Below, piece by piece: positions 49,878-60,471 of a DNA stretch of 64,000 bases (its first letter is position 1; each line of letters opens with the position of its first letter). Where the stretch lies: contig JAFKFN010000006.1 of assembly GCA_017308255.1 (NCBI GenBank), forward strand, positions 62,001 to 126,000, in the 5' to 3' direction. Position numbers and translations under genes: made by a program. A model generated the notes under the pieces. That model was not told the origin of the DNA. It saw only the letters and a list, made by a program, of their open reading frames with translations, and did not search any database. This DNA is from Altererythrobacter sp. Lineage in GTDB: Bacteria; Pseudomonadota; Alphaproteobacteria; Sphingomonadales; Sphingomonadaceae.

Positions 49878-50681
49878 TCAGCCGAACCAGTAGCAGGTCC
49901 CGCGCATCTCCAGGCTCACGCGCGGGGGCGAGTCGGGCCCGGCGAGCGGGTTGTCGAACGCGCCATGCGGCATCAGTTGCGCCCGCGCGGGATCGCTTTC
50001 GCTGGTCTTGAACACGATCGCTTCGTCAGGCGTCATGTCCGCATAATAGTACCAGCGGTGGTTCGGGTTGGCCGCCAGCAGGTAATTGGCGAAGCTCCAT
50101 TCCGCGCTGCCATCCAGCGGATCGAAGATCGCGTCGCAATCGATCAGGTCCTCGGGTGCGATGCTGGGCCAGGCGCAGAGCGCCAGCGAAACGTCCTGCG
50201 GCGCGCCGGAGAGTGCCCGCCAGACATTGTACTGGGCGCTGCGCGTCACGGTGCGGCCTGGCGGCGCACCCTTGGCGCGCATGGCGGCGGCGGCCTCGCG
50301 CGCGATGTCGACGTGGACGAACCGCGCCGGGTGCGAATTGTCGTGCGCGGCGTTCTCGCCCAGCCGTTCCGAAAAGCGCAGGATGCCCATCGGCGTCATC
50401 GCCACGTGGTCGCAGCCGGTGACCTGCCGCAGCAGATCGGCGATCTCCCCCCGGTGGACCGCCGTCACCTGATCGAGATCGGTCAGATCCGCCACCGCGC
50501 TCTTGTGCTGGACAAGCGTGAAGCCCTCACGGTCGAGCGTGCAGTCCAGGCCGCGTGCATCGACGATTGCCACTTCTTCCGGGGCGAGGGGGACGAAATC
50601 CTTCTCGTGCGCGTTGGCATAGAAATAGGGGCGCTGCGCGGTGCGCCGGGCATAGCCGACCGTTGCGCGCACATCGTTCAT
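49878..50681 (-). CDS. CmcJ/NvfI-like oxygenase
   Basis: A 267-residue protein of the CmcJ/NvfI/GA4-desaturase-like family, iron(II)/2-oxoglutarate-type oxidoreductases. Visible marks are HVDIAREAA (HxD, near residue 124), the QYNVWRALSG segment near 151, HRWYYYADMTPDEAIVFKTS near 210 and the distal HGAFDNPLAGPDSPPRVSLE. Bacterial members have no well-fixed function that I know of. Its ATG overlaps the aldo/keto reductase stop (ATGA), so both are co-translated downstream of the lig operon. An accessory role in aromatic acid processing is a guess. Confidence 0.75.
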   Translation of the reverse strand: MNDVRATVGYARRTAQRPYFYANAHEKDFVPLAPEEVAIVDARGLDCTLDREGFTLVQHKSAVADLTDLDQVTAVHRGEIADLLRQVTGCDHVAMTPMGILRFSERLGENAAHDNSHPARFVHVDIAREAAAAMRAKGAPPGRTVTRSAQYNVWRALSGAPQDVSLALCAWPSIAPEDLIDCDAIFDPLDGSAEWSFANYLLAANPNHRWYYYADMTPDEAIVFKTSESDPARAQLMPHGAFDNPLAGPDSPPRVSLEMRGTCYWFG

Positions 50682-51679
50682 GCCGGTTCGAACTCCTCGG
50701 TGTCGATCGTCGGCCGGATCGCGTCGTGATAGCGATGGCCGGCCACCGTCTGCTCGTTGATCAGCGCGCCCGCCGCGTCCAGGACGTCCTGCGGGATCGG
50801 CAGTTCCCAGGCGCGCAGGTTATCGGCGAGGTGCTGCTCGCTGGTCGTGCCGGGGATCACGTGAACATGCTCCCCGCGTGACAGCACCCAGGCCAGCGCC
50901 AGCTGCGCGGCGGTGACGCCGGCATCTTCCGCCAGCGCCACCAGTTGCGCGATCAGCGCGCGGTTGTGCGGCCAGTTTTCGGCGTTGAAGCGCGGCATCT
51001 TGGTCCTGAGGTCCTGCTCCTCCAGCGTCGAAGGATCCTCCAGTAGCCCGCCCAGCGCCCCGCGCCCCACGGGCGAGAAGGCCACGAAGGCGATCCCCAG
51101 TTCACGGCAGGTTTCCAGCACCGCCAATTCCACGTTGCGGGTCCACAGCGAATATTCGGTCTGCACCGCGCCCACCGGATGCACGGCGTGGGCTTCGCGG
51201 ATATGGGCGGAACTCCACTCGCTGACGCCATAGGCCCCGATCTTGCCGGCTTCGATCGCCCGCGTCATCGCACCGACCGAATCGGCGATCGGCACCTTCG
51301 GATCGAACCGATGCATGTAGTAGAGATCGATGTGATCGGTCCGCAGCAGGCGCAGGCTTTCGTCGATCCCCGCACTGATGGCCTCGGGCGAGCAATCGAC
51401 GCCCCGGCGCGGCCCGTCCACCACGATGCCGCCCTTGGAAACGAGGAAGAATTCGTTCCGGCGGCCGTGCAGCGTTTCGCCGATCAGCGCTTCGTTCTTC
51501 CCGGCGCCGTATATGCGCGCGGTATCGAAATGGTTGCAGCCCAGGTCCAGTGCGCGGGCCAGCAGGCGGGCGCCTTCCTGCGCGCTCGGCGGCGTGCCAT
51601 AGGCCCAGGACAGGTTCATGCAGCCGAGCCCCACGGGATGAAGCTCGGTGCCGGCGATCGTTCGGGTTTTGAGACTCAT
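50678..51679 (-). CDS. Aldo/keto reductase
   Basis: A 333-residue NADP-dependent (alpha/beta)8 oxidoreductase. NHFDTARIYGAGKNEALIG bears the catalytic Asp and Tyr, LVSKGGIVVDGPRRG the Lys, and DLYYMHRFDPKVPIADSVGA the His. The C-terminal NADP site is HVIPGTTSEQHLADNLRAWE. It is most like the AKR13/YajO-type group. It is followed by the CmcJ-like gene with a 4-bp overlap. Substrate unknown. Confidence 0.9.
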   Translation of the reverse strand: MSLKTRTIAGTELHPVGLGCMNLSWAYGTPPSAQEGARLLARALDLGCNHFDTARIYGAGKNEALIGETLHGRRNEFFLVSKGGIVVDGPRRGVDCSPEAISAGIDESLRLLRTDHIDLYYMHRFDPKVPIADSVGAMTRAIEAGKIGAYGVSEWSSAHIREAHAVHPVGAVQTEYSLWTRNVELAVLETCRELGIAFVAFSPVGRGALGGLLEDPSTLEEQDLRTKMPRFNAENWPHNRALIAQLVALAEDAGVTAAQLALAWVLSRGEHVHVIPGTTSEQHLADNLRAWELPIPQDVLDAAGALINEQTVAGHRYHDAIRPTIDTEEFEPA

Positions 51680-51721
51680 GCCCCCTCTGTGCAGAGGCGG
51701 GCGCCAAGTCGCAAGCCCGGA

Positions 51722-52090
51722 TCAGGCGCCGACCAGCGCGTCCTTTGCCCAGGTGTAGAATTCGTCCTGCTTGCGCCCCAATGCATCGGTCGCGCGGCGA
51801 TAGCCGGCGGAATCGGCATCGATGTTCGCGCTGCGCCAGGCGGCCTGGTGCTGGGCCAGCGCCTGGCGCATTTCGAAGAACTGCCGCTCGAACTCGCGCG
51901 CCAGCTCGGGCCGCGCGCTCAGGCGGGCATCGGTCTTGATCGCGCCCATCATCTCGGCGACCAGCGTGGCGAACCGCGTGCGCAACCGCACGATGTCGCG
52001 CACCGCGCGGTCGCCCGTGCTCCTGACCGCTTCCTGCATCAAACGGTGCGTCTCCTGGGCTTCGCCCAGGATCCGGTCCAGTTCAGCCAT
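51722..52090 (-). CDS. Helical hypothetical protein
   Basis: A 122-residue soluble protein, almost entirely alpha-helical by pattern, with long charged helices (VRDIVRLRTRFATLVAEMMG, PELAREFERQFFEMRQALAQ). It is likely a helical hairpin or four-helix bundle. No signal peptide, membrane segment or known motif is seen. It sits 76 bp after ligC and before the aldo/keto reductase; a link to the lig operon is only positional. Confidence 0.7.
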   Translation of the reverse strand: MAELDRILGEAQETHRLMQEAVRSTGDRAVRDIVRLRTRFATLVAEMMGAIKTDARLSARPELAREFERQFFEMRQALAQHQAAWRSANIDADSAGYRRATDALGRKQDEFYTWAKDALVGA

Positions 52091-52166
52091 CGATTCCCCC
52101 GCATTCCAATTTTTCTGGTGCGAGGATCGCCCTACACTCTCGGCAGGTCAAGAACCCGTTAACGGC

Positions 52167-53123
52167 TCAGGACCAGCCGTCCTGCGCTTCCAGGCTGGCG
52201 GCGAGCTCACCGATCACGCGATAGCAGTCGATCACCTGGGCGATCGAGCTGTTCGGCTCGCGCCCTTCGCGGATCGCGGCGATGAATTCGCGGTCCTGCA
52301 GCTCGATGCCGTTGTTCGACACGGCCACGCCCGTCAGGTCCACCGGCTCTTCCTTGCCGGTCACCAGATCATCGTAGCGGGCGATGTAGGTGCCGGTATC
52401 GCCGATATAGCGGAAGAAGGTGCCCAGTGGCCCATCGTTGTTGAACGACAGCGACAGCGTACAGATCGCGCCCGTCTCGCTCTTGAGCTGGATCGACATG
52501 TCCATCGCGATGCCCAGTTCCGGATGCTTCGGCCCCTGGATCGCGTTGGCGGTGACGATCTTGCCCGTCTGATAGGCGAAGAGATCGATGGTGTGCGCCG
52601 CGTGGTGCCACAGCAGGTGGTCGGTCCACGAACGTGGCTCACCCTTGGCGTTCATGTTCTTGCGGCGGAAGAAATAGGTCTGCACGTCCATCTGCTGGAT
52701 CGCCAGCTCGCCGGCCACGATGCGGTTGTGCACCCATTGGTGGCTGGGATTGAAGCGCCGGGTGTGGCCGACCATGCAGACCAGGCCGGTTTCCTTCTGC
52801 TTGTCCATCACCGCCTGGGCGTCGGGCCAGGAATCCGCCAGCGGGATTTCCACCTGCACGTGCTTGCCTGCGTCCATGCAGGCGATCGCCTGTTCGGCGT
52901 GCATCTGGGTGGGCGTGCAGAGGATCACCGCGTCCACATCGTCGAGAGCGAGCGCTTCGCTCAGCTCGGTGCCCCAATGGCTGGCGCCATATTTGGCGGC
53001 GACTTCTTCCGCCTGCTCGATGCGGCGGGAGATGACGGAGGCGATTTCGACGCCGTCGACGTTCTTCAGGCCATCGAGATGCTTTTCGCCGAAAGCACCG
53101 GCGCCGACGAGGGCAATGCGCAT
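52167..53123 (-). CDS. ligC: 4-carboxy-2-hydroxymuconate-6-semialdehyde dehydrogenase
   Basis: LigC oxidises the hemiacetal form of 4-carboxy-2-hydroxymuconate semialdehyde to 2-pyrone-4,6-dicarboxylate with NADP. The 318-residue protein is of the GFO/IDH/MocA type, with Rossmann motif IALVGAGAFGEKHLDGL at the N-terminus. VEIPLADSWPDAQAVMDK and CMVGHTRRFNPSHQWVHN match LigC proteins, as does WTDHLLWHHAAHTIDLFAYQ. Length equals that of SYK-6 LigC (about 315). It follows ligB but is separated from it by a 130-bp repeat-bearing gap. Confidence 0.95.
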   Translation of the reverse strand: MRIALVGAGAFGEKHLDGLKNVDGVEIASVISRRIEQAEEVAAKYGASHWGTELSEALALDDVDAVILCTPTQMHAEQAIACMDAGKHVQVEIPLADSWPDAQAVMDKQKETGLVCMVGHTRRFNPSHQWVHNRIVAGELAIQQMDVQTYFFRRKNMNAKGEPRSWTDHLLWHHAAHTIDLFAYQTGKIVTANAIQGPKHPELGIAMDMSIQLKSETGAICTLSLSFNNDGPLGTFFRYIGDTGTYIARYDDLVTGKEEPVDLTGVAVSNNGIELQDREFIAAIREGREPNSSIAQVIDCYRVIGELAASLEAQDGWS

Positions 53124-53142
53124 GGGGGTCTCCTGACTGGTT

Positions 53143-53248
53143 CCCTCCCCGCTGACGGGGAGGGGCTAGGGGAGGGTCGGGTTTGTTCCGAGGGGAGCGC
53201 CTGACCCGATAGGCCCTCCCCCGGCCCTCCCGCAAGCGGGAGGGGAGG
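53143..53248. repeat. Palindromic repeat (family D) inside the lig operon
   Basis: Two short hairpins face each other: CCCTCCCCGCTGACGGGGAG with GGG following (from 53144) and CCCTCCCGCAAGCGGGAGGG (from 53225). Between them GGGAGGGTCGG and GACCCGATAGGCCCTCCC complete an inverted arrangement. It splits ligB from ligC without interrupting any frame. Confidence 0.75.
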
Positions 53249-53253
53249 ATCGA

Positions 53254-54561
<1,308 letters not shown>

Positions 54562-54577
<16 letters not shown>

Positions 54578-54876
54578 TCGTAAGTGAGCGGCGCCTCGCG
54601 GAAGGCGAAGCGATCGAGATGACGCTCGATCACGCCGCGCATGTGCACGTTGCGCTCGTGGTCGCCGGTGGTCAGCGTGATGGCGATGCCGCCTTCGCGC
54701 GCCGTCATTACCGCGTTTTCGGTGTCGGAGAACGGGAACACGCCCATGCCGTCGCCCGCGTCATAGCTGGTGGCCATCTTGTGGCTCCAGTGGCTGACGA
54801 GTTGCTGGATGTAACGCTCGGGCTTCTCGCACGGGGCGAAGCCGGTCGCGATCGAGGCGTGGTCGGTTTCGGTCAT
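54562..54876 (-). CDS. DUF2218 domain protein within the lig operon
   Basis: A 104-residue protein of the DUF2218 family. The family core is KPERYIQQLVSHWSHKMATS, then FPFSDTENAVMTAREGGIAI and ERNVHMRGVIERHLDRFAFR. Members I recall often accompany siderophore or iron genes; their function is unknown. Here it overlaps both ligJ (4 bp, ATGA) and ligA (16 bp), so it is fully embedded in the operon. As LigAB needs iron(II), an iron-supply or metallation role is an attractive guess with no direct support. Confidence 0.85.
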
Positions 54877-55898
54877 CTGTTCTGCGCCTTCAGCCTTGCA
54901 TCCAGGCGGGGGAACACCCGCCGTGCGTTGCCTTCGAAGATCGCATGTTTAGCAGCTTCATCCAGCGGAAGGGCATCGATATAGCGTTTAGTGTCATCGA
55001 AATAATGCCCGGTCGTGGGATCGATCCCGCGCACGGCTCCCACCATCTCGCTGCCGAACAGGATGTTCTTGGTCTCGATCACTTCGGCCAGCAGATCGAT
55101 GCCCGGCTGATGATAGACGCAGGTATCGAAATAGACGTTGTTCATCAGGTGCTTGTCCAGGCTCGGCTGCTTCAGCATGTCGGCAAGGCCGCGGTAACGG
55201 CCCCAGTGGAATGGCACCGCGCCACCGCCGTGCGGTATGATGAATCGCAAATTGGGGAAACGGCCGAACAGGTCTCCCTGGAGCAACTGCATAAAGGCGA
55301 CGGTATCGGCCGCGAGATAGAACCCGCCGGTGGCGTGCATGGCCGGGTTGCAGCTGCCCGAGACGTGGATCATCGCCGGCACGTCCAGCTCGCACATCGT
55401 CTCGTAGAGCGGGAACCATGATTCGTCGGTCAACGGCGGCTGGTCGAAGTGCCCGCCGCTCGAATCGGGGTTGAGGTTGCAGCCGATGAAGCCCAGTTCC
55501 TCCACGCAGCGGCGCAGTTCCTTGATGCTCGCGGTCAGATCCGCCTTGGGGCTCTGCGGCAGCATGCACACGCCGCTGAACCATTCGGGGAACAGTTCCG
55601 TCACGCGATAGATCAGATCGTTGCAGGCGATCGACCAGGCCTCGCTCACCGCCTGGTCGCCCACGTGGTGCGCCATGGCGCTGGCGCGCGGGCTGAACAC
55701 CGTGTGATCCGCCCCCCGCTCCTTGATCAGGCGCAGCTGGTTGGTCTCGATGGTCTCGCGGATCTCGTCGTCGGAGATCGCCGGATAGGGGGGCGGAGCC
55801 GTGCCTGCCTTGAACGCGGCCTTCTGTGCCTCGCGCCACTGGTTATGCGGCTCGGGCGCGGTGGTGTAGTGACCATGGCAGTCGATGATCAGAGTCAT
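54873..55898 (-). CDS. ligJ: 4-oxalomesaconate hydratase
   Basis: LigJ adds water to the oxalomesaconate tautomer to give 4-carboxy-4-hydroxy-2-oxoadipate. The 341-residue amidohydrolase-fold protein (same length as SYK-6 LigJ) starts LIIDCHGHYTTAPEPH with the metal-binding histidines. It continues with ELGFIGCNLNPDSSGGHFDQ, the MIHVSGSCNPAMHATGG loop and FIIPHGGGAVPFHWGRYRG. It overlaps the dehydrogenase gene before it and the DUF2218 gene after it by 4 bp each. Confidence 0.95.
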   Translation of the reverse strand: MTLIIDCHGHYTTAPEPHNQWREAQKAAFKAGTAPPPYPAISDDEIRETIETNQLRLIKERGADHTVFSPRASAMAHHVGDQAVSEAWSIACNDLIYRVTELFPEWFSGVCMLPQSPKADLTASIKELRRCVEELGFIGCNLNPDSSGGHFDQPPLTDESWFPLYETMCELDVPAMIHVSGSCNPAMHATGGFYLAADTVAFMQLLQGDLFGRFPNLRFIIPHGGGAVPFHWGRYRGLADMLKQPSLDKHLMNNVYFDTCVYHQPGIDLLAEVIETKNILFGSEMVGAVRGIDPTTGHYFDDTKRYIDALPLDEAAKHAIFEGNARRVFPRLDARLKAQNR

Positions 55899-56737
55899 GC
55901 GGCCTCTTTTCCCTTATCCGTGGATTTGGCGGCGCGACGTTGGCGGACGATGGTGCCGCGCGTCATCACCGGTTCGATTCCCAGGCCTTCCAGCGTACGG
56001 GCGGATTCTTCCATTTCCGCCGCGCGGCGCAGGCCGTGCACTTCCATCCGCTCGCGATTGTAGGCCACCTTCTCGGCCCAGCCGGCGGTCTTCTCCGAAG
56101 CGTCGAGCGAGGCCATCACTTCGTCGAACACGCCGGCCGCATCGGCCGCGCTGGCGCATTCGTCGCTCAGCGCCTCGATCCCCTTGATCATGACGGAGCG
56201 GATCATCTTGATCGCCGAAGCCTTGCCCAGCGCATCGCCCACGACCCGGGTATTGGAAAAGCCCAGCGCGGCCAGCAGCGGTTCCACCCCGGCGGCGTGG
56301 GGGCCCGACAGCAGCAGCGGCACGGCCAGCGCGGCATCGACCGGCGCCATCACCGCCACGTCGACATAGCGCCCGCCGCCGGCTTCGACGAGGGCGGCGG
56401 CCTGCCGCTTGGTGTCGGGCGAGACGGAGTTCATGTCGCACCAGAACGAGCCTTCGGGCAGCAGCGCGGCATATTGCCGGGCGGCTTCGAGCGCGGCATC
56501 GGCGGTGACCAGCGACAGCAGCACCCCGCAATCGGCCAGCGCGGCTTCGGCGCTGTCGGCGGATTCGACGCCATACCGGGCCATCAGCGCGCGCCGTTCG
56601 GGCAGGATGTCCCAGCCGCGCGCATGGCCCTGCCAGTTCGCCGAGCGGGCGAATTTCTCGCCGGCCTCGCCGAAGCCGATCAGCGCCACCCGCACGGGTG
56701 AAGCGGGCGCGGAAAGAGGGTTTGTCGAACTAGGCAT
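55895..56737 (-). CDS. NAD(P)-dependent dehydrogenase, DUF1932 family, first lig operon gene
   Basis: A 280-residue protein with a 6-phosphogluconate/hydroxyisobutyrate-dehydrogenase-like Rossmann fold (VALIGFGEAGEKFARSANWQ at 16-35) and a C-terminal DUF1932 domain (about 190-260). The core lysine is in GKASAIKMIRSVMIKGIEAL. FWCDMNSVSPDTKRQAAALV and GRYVDVAVMAPV supply other family signatures. Its substrate is unknown; it is not one of the named lig enzymes of SYK-6. As the leading gene of the leftward operon it likely handles a hydroxy or aldehyde side intermediate. AGAAGA precedes the ATG. Confidence 0.85.
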   Translation of the reverse strand: MPSSTNPLSAPASPVRVALIGFGEAGEKFARSANWQGHARGWDILPERRALMARYGVESADSAEAALADCGVLLSLVTADAALEAARQYAALLPEGSFWCDMNSVSPDTKRQAAALVEAGGGRYVDVAVMAPVDAALAVPLLLSGPHAAGVEPLLAALGFSNTRVVGDALGKASAIKMIRSVMIKGIEALSDECASAADAAGVFDEVMASLDASEKTAGWAEKVAYNRERMEVHGLRRAAEMEESARTLEGLGIEPVMTRGTIVRQRRAAKSTDKGKEAA

Positions 56738-56761
56738 TCTTCTGGCTCTGCCGTTACTGAA

Positions 56762-56778
56762 TGTAAGTAGTGCTTACA
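56762..56778. promoter_or_regulatory. LysR-type box between the divergent lig operons
   Basis: TGTAAG (56762-56767) and CTTACA (56773-56778) form a perfect dyad around TAGTG; within it TAAGTAGTGCTTA fits the T-N11-A pattern of LysR-type regulators. It lies 25 bp before the dehydrogenase start and 92 bp before ligK, the place where LigR acts in SYK-6. No ligR gene is in the window. Confidence 0.7.
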
Positions 56779-56869
56779 AGTTTGCGAAGGCTCCCTCGCA
56801 GCCCTTGACGCAAGGCGGCGCCCGGGTCCACCGGACTTCGCGTACATCATTGGTGAGGAATCGCGAGAG

Positions 56870-57544
56870 ATGAGCGGAATCGTCGTCCAGAATATCGAAC
56901 GGACCCCGATTGACGTGGTTGATGGCCTCGGCGCCTGCGGCGTCGCCACGGTGCATGAAGCGCAAGGCCGCAAGGGCCTGCTCGCCAGCTACATGCGGCC
57001 GATCTATCCCGGCGCGAGGATCGGCGCGACGGCGGTGACGATCTCGGTCCCGCCGGGCGACAACTACATGGTCCATGCCGCGATCGAGCAGTGCCGCGAA
57101 GGTGACGTGCTGGTGATCGCGCCGACATCTCCATGCGAAGACGGCTATTTCGGCGATCTGCTGGCCACCAGCGCCCAGGCGCGCGGCGTGCGCGGCCTGA
57201 TCATCGATGCCGGCGTGCGCGACGTGCGCGACTTGCACGAGATGAACTTTCCCGTCTGGTCGAAGCGCATCTTCGCGCAAGGCACGATCAAGGCCAGCCT
57301 CGGCAGCGTGAACGTGCCGGTGGTCTGCGCCGGCGCCTATATCGAACCGGGCGACGTGATCGTCGCCGACGATGACGGCGTGTGCGTGGTCAAGCGCGCG
57401 GAAGCCGCCAAGGTGCTCGAAACCGCCCAGGCGCGCACCGCCAACGAGGAAAGCAAGCGCCAGCGCCTGGCCGCGGGGGAGCTTGGCCTGGACATGTACG
57501 GCTTCCGCCAGAAGCTCACCGACATGGGTTTGAAGTGGGTCTAG
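56870..57544 (+). CDS. ligK: 4-carboxy-4-hydroxy-2-oxoadipate aldolase / oxaloacetate decarboxylase
   Basis: LigK splits 4-carboxy-4-hydroxy-2-oxoadipate into pyruvate and oxaloacetate, the last pathway step. The 224-residue class II aldolase of the HMG/CHA type carries the metal and oxyanion loop [33 protein letters not shown] supplies the Arg and Asp. [20 protein letters not shown] follows. The length is close to SYK-6 LigK (about 228). GAGAG is near the ATG. It leads the rightward operon. Confidence 0.96.
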   Translation: MSGIVVQNIERTPIDVVDGLGACGVATVHEAQGRKGLLASYMRPIYPGARIGATAVTISVPPGDNYMVHAAIEQCREGDVLVIAPTSPCEDGYFGDLLATSAQARGVRGLIIDAGVRDVRDLHEMNFPVWSKRIFAQGTIKASLGSVNVPVVCAGAYIEPGDVIVADDDGVCVVKRAEAAKVLETAQARTANEESKRQRLAAGELGLDMYGFRQKLTDMGLKWV

Positions 57545-57578
57545 CCAGGGGCCTCGCCCTGGGAGCGAGGCGGGAAGG

Positions 57579-58652
57579 ATGAAGCGGATGGTTCAGGCAT
57601 CGGCCCCCGTCATGTGGATGCGGGGCGGCACTTCGAAAGGCGGCTATTTCCTCGCTTCGGACCTGCCCCAGGATACCGAGGCGCGCGACGCCTTCCTGCT
57701 GCGCGTGATGGGCAGCCCCGACCCGCGCCAGATCGACGGCATGGGCGGCGCCGATCCGCTGACCAGCAAGGTGGGCGTGGTGAGGAAATCGACGCGCGAG
57801 GGGATCGACGTCGATTACCTGTTCCTGCAGGTCTTCGTCGATCAGGCGATCGTCACCGATGCGCAGAACTGCGGCAATATCCTGGCCGGCATCGGACCTT
57901 TCGCGATCGAGCGCGGGCTGGTGGCGGCCACCGGCGACGAAACCCGCGTGGCGATCTTCATGGAGAACACCGGCCAGGTCGCCGTGGCCACGGTGCAGAC
58001 GCCGGGCGGCACCGTGACTTATGCCGGCGATGCGCGCATCGACGGCGTCCCCGGTACCCATGCGCCGATCCCGCTGGAGTTCCGCGATACCGCCGGCTCT
58101 TCCTGCGGCGCGCTGCTGCCCACGGGCAAGGCGGTGGACGTGATCGAAGGCGTGCGCTGCACCCTGATCGACAACGGCATGCCATGCATCGTGTTCAAGG
58201 CGGAAGACGTCGGCGCCAGTGGCTACGAGACGCGCGAGGAGCTGGAGAGCGAGGCGTTCGCGCCGATCCGCGAGAAGATCGAAGCGATCCGCCTCGCCGC
58301 CGGCCCGCTGATGAACCTGGGCGACGTGAAGGCGAAGTCGGTTCCCAAGATGACCTTGGTGGCGCCGCCCCGGCATGGCGGTGCGGTGACCACGCGGGTA
58401 TTCATTCCCCATCGCGCCCATGCCAGCATCGGCGTGCTCGGCGCGGTCACGGCGGCCACCGCCTGTCTGGTCGAAGGTTCTCCGGCGGCCGAAGTGGCGG
58501 TGGTCCCCGAAGGCCGGGTCAAGACGCTCAGCATCGAACATCCCAGCGGGGAGATGTCCTGCGTGATGACGATGGGCGAGACCGGCGAAGTGGAAACCGC
58601 CGCCCTGCTGAGGACCGCGCGCAAGCTGATGGACGGCGTGGTGTTTGCCTGA
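57579..58652 (+). CDS. ligU: 4-oxalomesaconate tautomerase
   Basis: LigU isomerises oxalomesaconate to the 3-hexenedioate tautomer that LigJ hydrates. The 357-residue PrpF-like protein starts with the signature VMWMRGGTSKGGYF. Lys64 (DPLTSKVGVV) and Cys98 (TDAQNCGNILAGIG) correspond, with a constant offset of 2, to the Lys66 and Cys100 I recall as catalytic in SYK-6 LigU. The start could be ATG at 57588 instead, since GGGAAGG abuts the first ATG. It lies 34 bp after ligK and 24 bp before ligI. Confidence 0.95.
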   Translation: MKRMVQASAPVMWMRGGTSKGGYFLASDLPQDTEARDAFLLRVMGSPDPRQIDGMGGADPLTSKVGVVRKSTREGIDVDYLFLQVFVDQAIVTDAQNCGNILAGIGPFAIERGLVAATGDETRVAIFMENTGQVAVATVQTPGGTVTYAGDARIDGVPGTHAPIPLEFRDTAGSSCGALLPTGKAVDVIEGVRCTLIDNGMPCIVFKAEDVGASGYETREELESEAFAPIREKIEAIRLAAGPLMNLGDVKAKSVPKMTLVAPPRHGGAVTTRVFIPHRAHASIGVLGAVTAATACLVEGSPAAEVAVVPEGRVKTLSIEHPSGEMSCVMTMGETGEVETAALLRTARKLMDGVVFA

Positions 58653-59561
<909 letters not shown>

Positions 59562-59585
59562 GCGCCGCGCCCGGGGAGTACGCGT

Positions 59586-60392
59586 CTGACCACTTCGCCC
59601 TATTGCCGGCTGGCCTCCTTCGCTGCCGCCTTGGCCGCGCTGGCGCTTGCCGCCCCCGCCTTCGCGCAGGAAAAGGCTTCCGAAGAGCCGGTCCGCATCC
59701 GGGTCATGATCGGCCCGCAGGCCTATCCCGCTTATCCCGGGGCCAAGGATCTGCGAATCGGTGCGCTGGTCGGGCTGGACCGCGCGCGGGGCGATGAACC
59801 CTTCGCGTTCGAGGCGGCCGACGACAGCTTCGGCATCCATCTCGTTCGGAGCCACGGCGTCAGCGTGGGGCCGGTGGTCAACTGGCAATGGTCGCGCACC
59901 GCGGAGGATGTCGGCACCACTCTGCCCAAGGTCGGCTTCAGCCTGGAAGCCGGCGGTTTCGCCCAATACGAGCTGGGCGATCATCTTCGCTTGCGGGCGG
60001 AACTGCGCAAGGGCCTTTCCGGCCACAAGGGCTGGACCGGCACGGCCGGCGCCGATGCGATCTTCCGCGACGGCGATCGCTGGCTCTTCGCCGTGGGGCC
60101 GCGCGTGACCTGGGGCGATAACCGCTACAACGATGCCTATTTCGGCGTCGCCCCGGCGGATGCGCCCGCCAGCGGGTTGCCGGCTTACGATCCGGGCGGC
60201 GGCATCCATGCCATCGGCGCCACGGCAACCTTCCTCACCCCGCTCAGTCCCAGCTGGGGCCTCTATGCCTATGCCAAGTATGACCGGATGACAGGCGATG
60301 CGGCGGATTCGCCGATTGTGCGAAGCTATGGCTCGCGCGATCAGATTTCGGGCGGGCTGGCGCTGACCTATACGTTCGACTGGCGCCGTTAA
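59586..60392 (+). CDS. MipA/OmpV-like outer-membrane protein
   Basis: A 268-residue predicted outer-membrane beta-barrel: signal peptide to APAFAQ, then alternating strands ending in the aromatic ALTYTFDW segment and RR. RIRVMIGPQAYPAYPGAKDL and VSVGPVVNWQWSRTAEDVG resemble MipA/OmpV proteins. CTG at 59586 has GGGGAG 6 bases upstream and gives a full signal peptide; the next in-frame start (TTG at 59631) would cut it short. It follows ligI by 24 bp and may import or export aromatics, but MipA relatives do many things. Confidence 0.75.
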   Translation: MTTSPYCRLASFAAALAALALAAPAFAQEKASEEPVRIRVMIGPQAYPAYPGAKDLRIGALVGLDRARGDEPFAFEAADDSFGIHLVRSHGVSVGPVVNWQWSRTAEDVGTTLPKVGFSLEAGGFAQYELGDHLRLRAELRKGLSGHKGWTGTAGADAIFRDGDRWLFAVGPRVTWGDNRYNDAYFGVAPADAPASGLPAYDPGGGIHAIGATATFLTPLSPSWGLYAYAKYDRMTGDAADSPIVRSYGSRDQISGGLALTYTFDWRR

Positions 60393-60471
60393 GCAAAAAA
60401 CCGTGCTTCTTTCCGCCGGGCGGGTCTATAACGGCCGTCACCGCGGCCGCCACGCAGCGGGGGAGAGCAGC

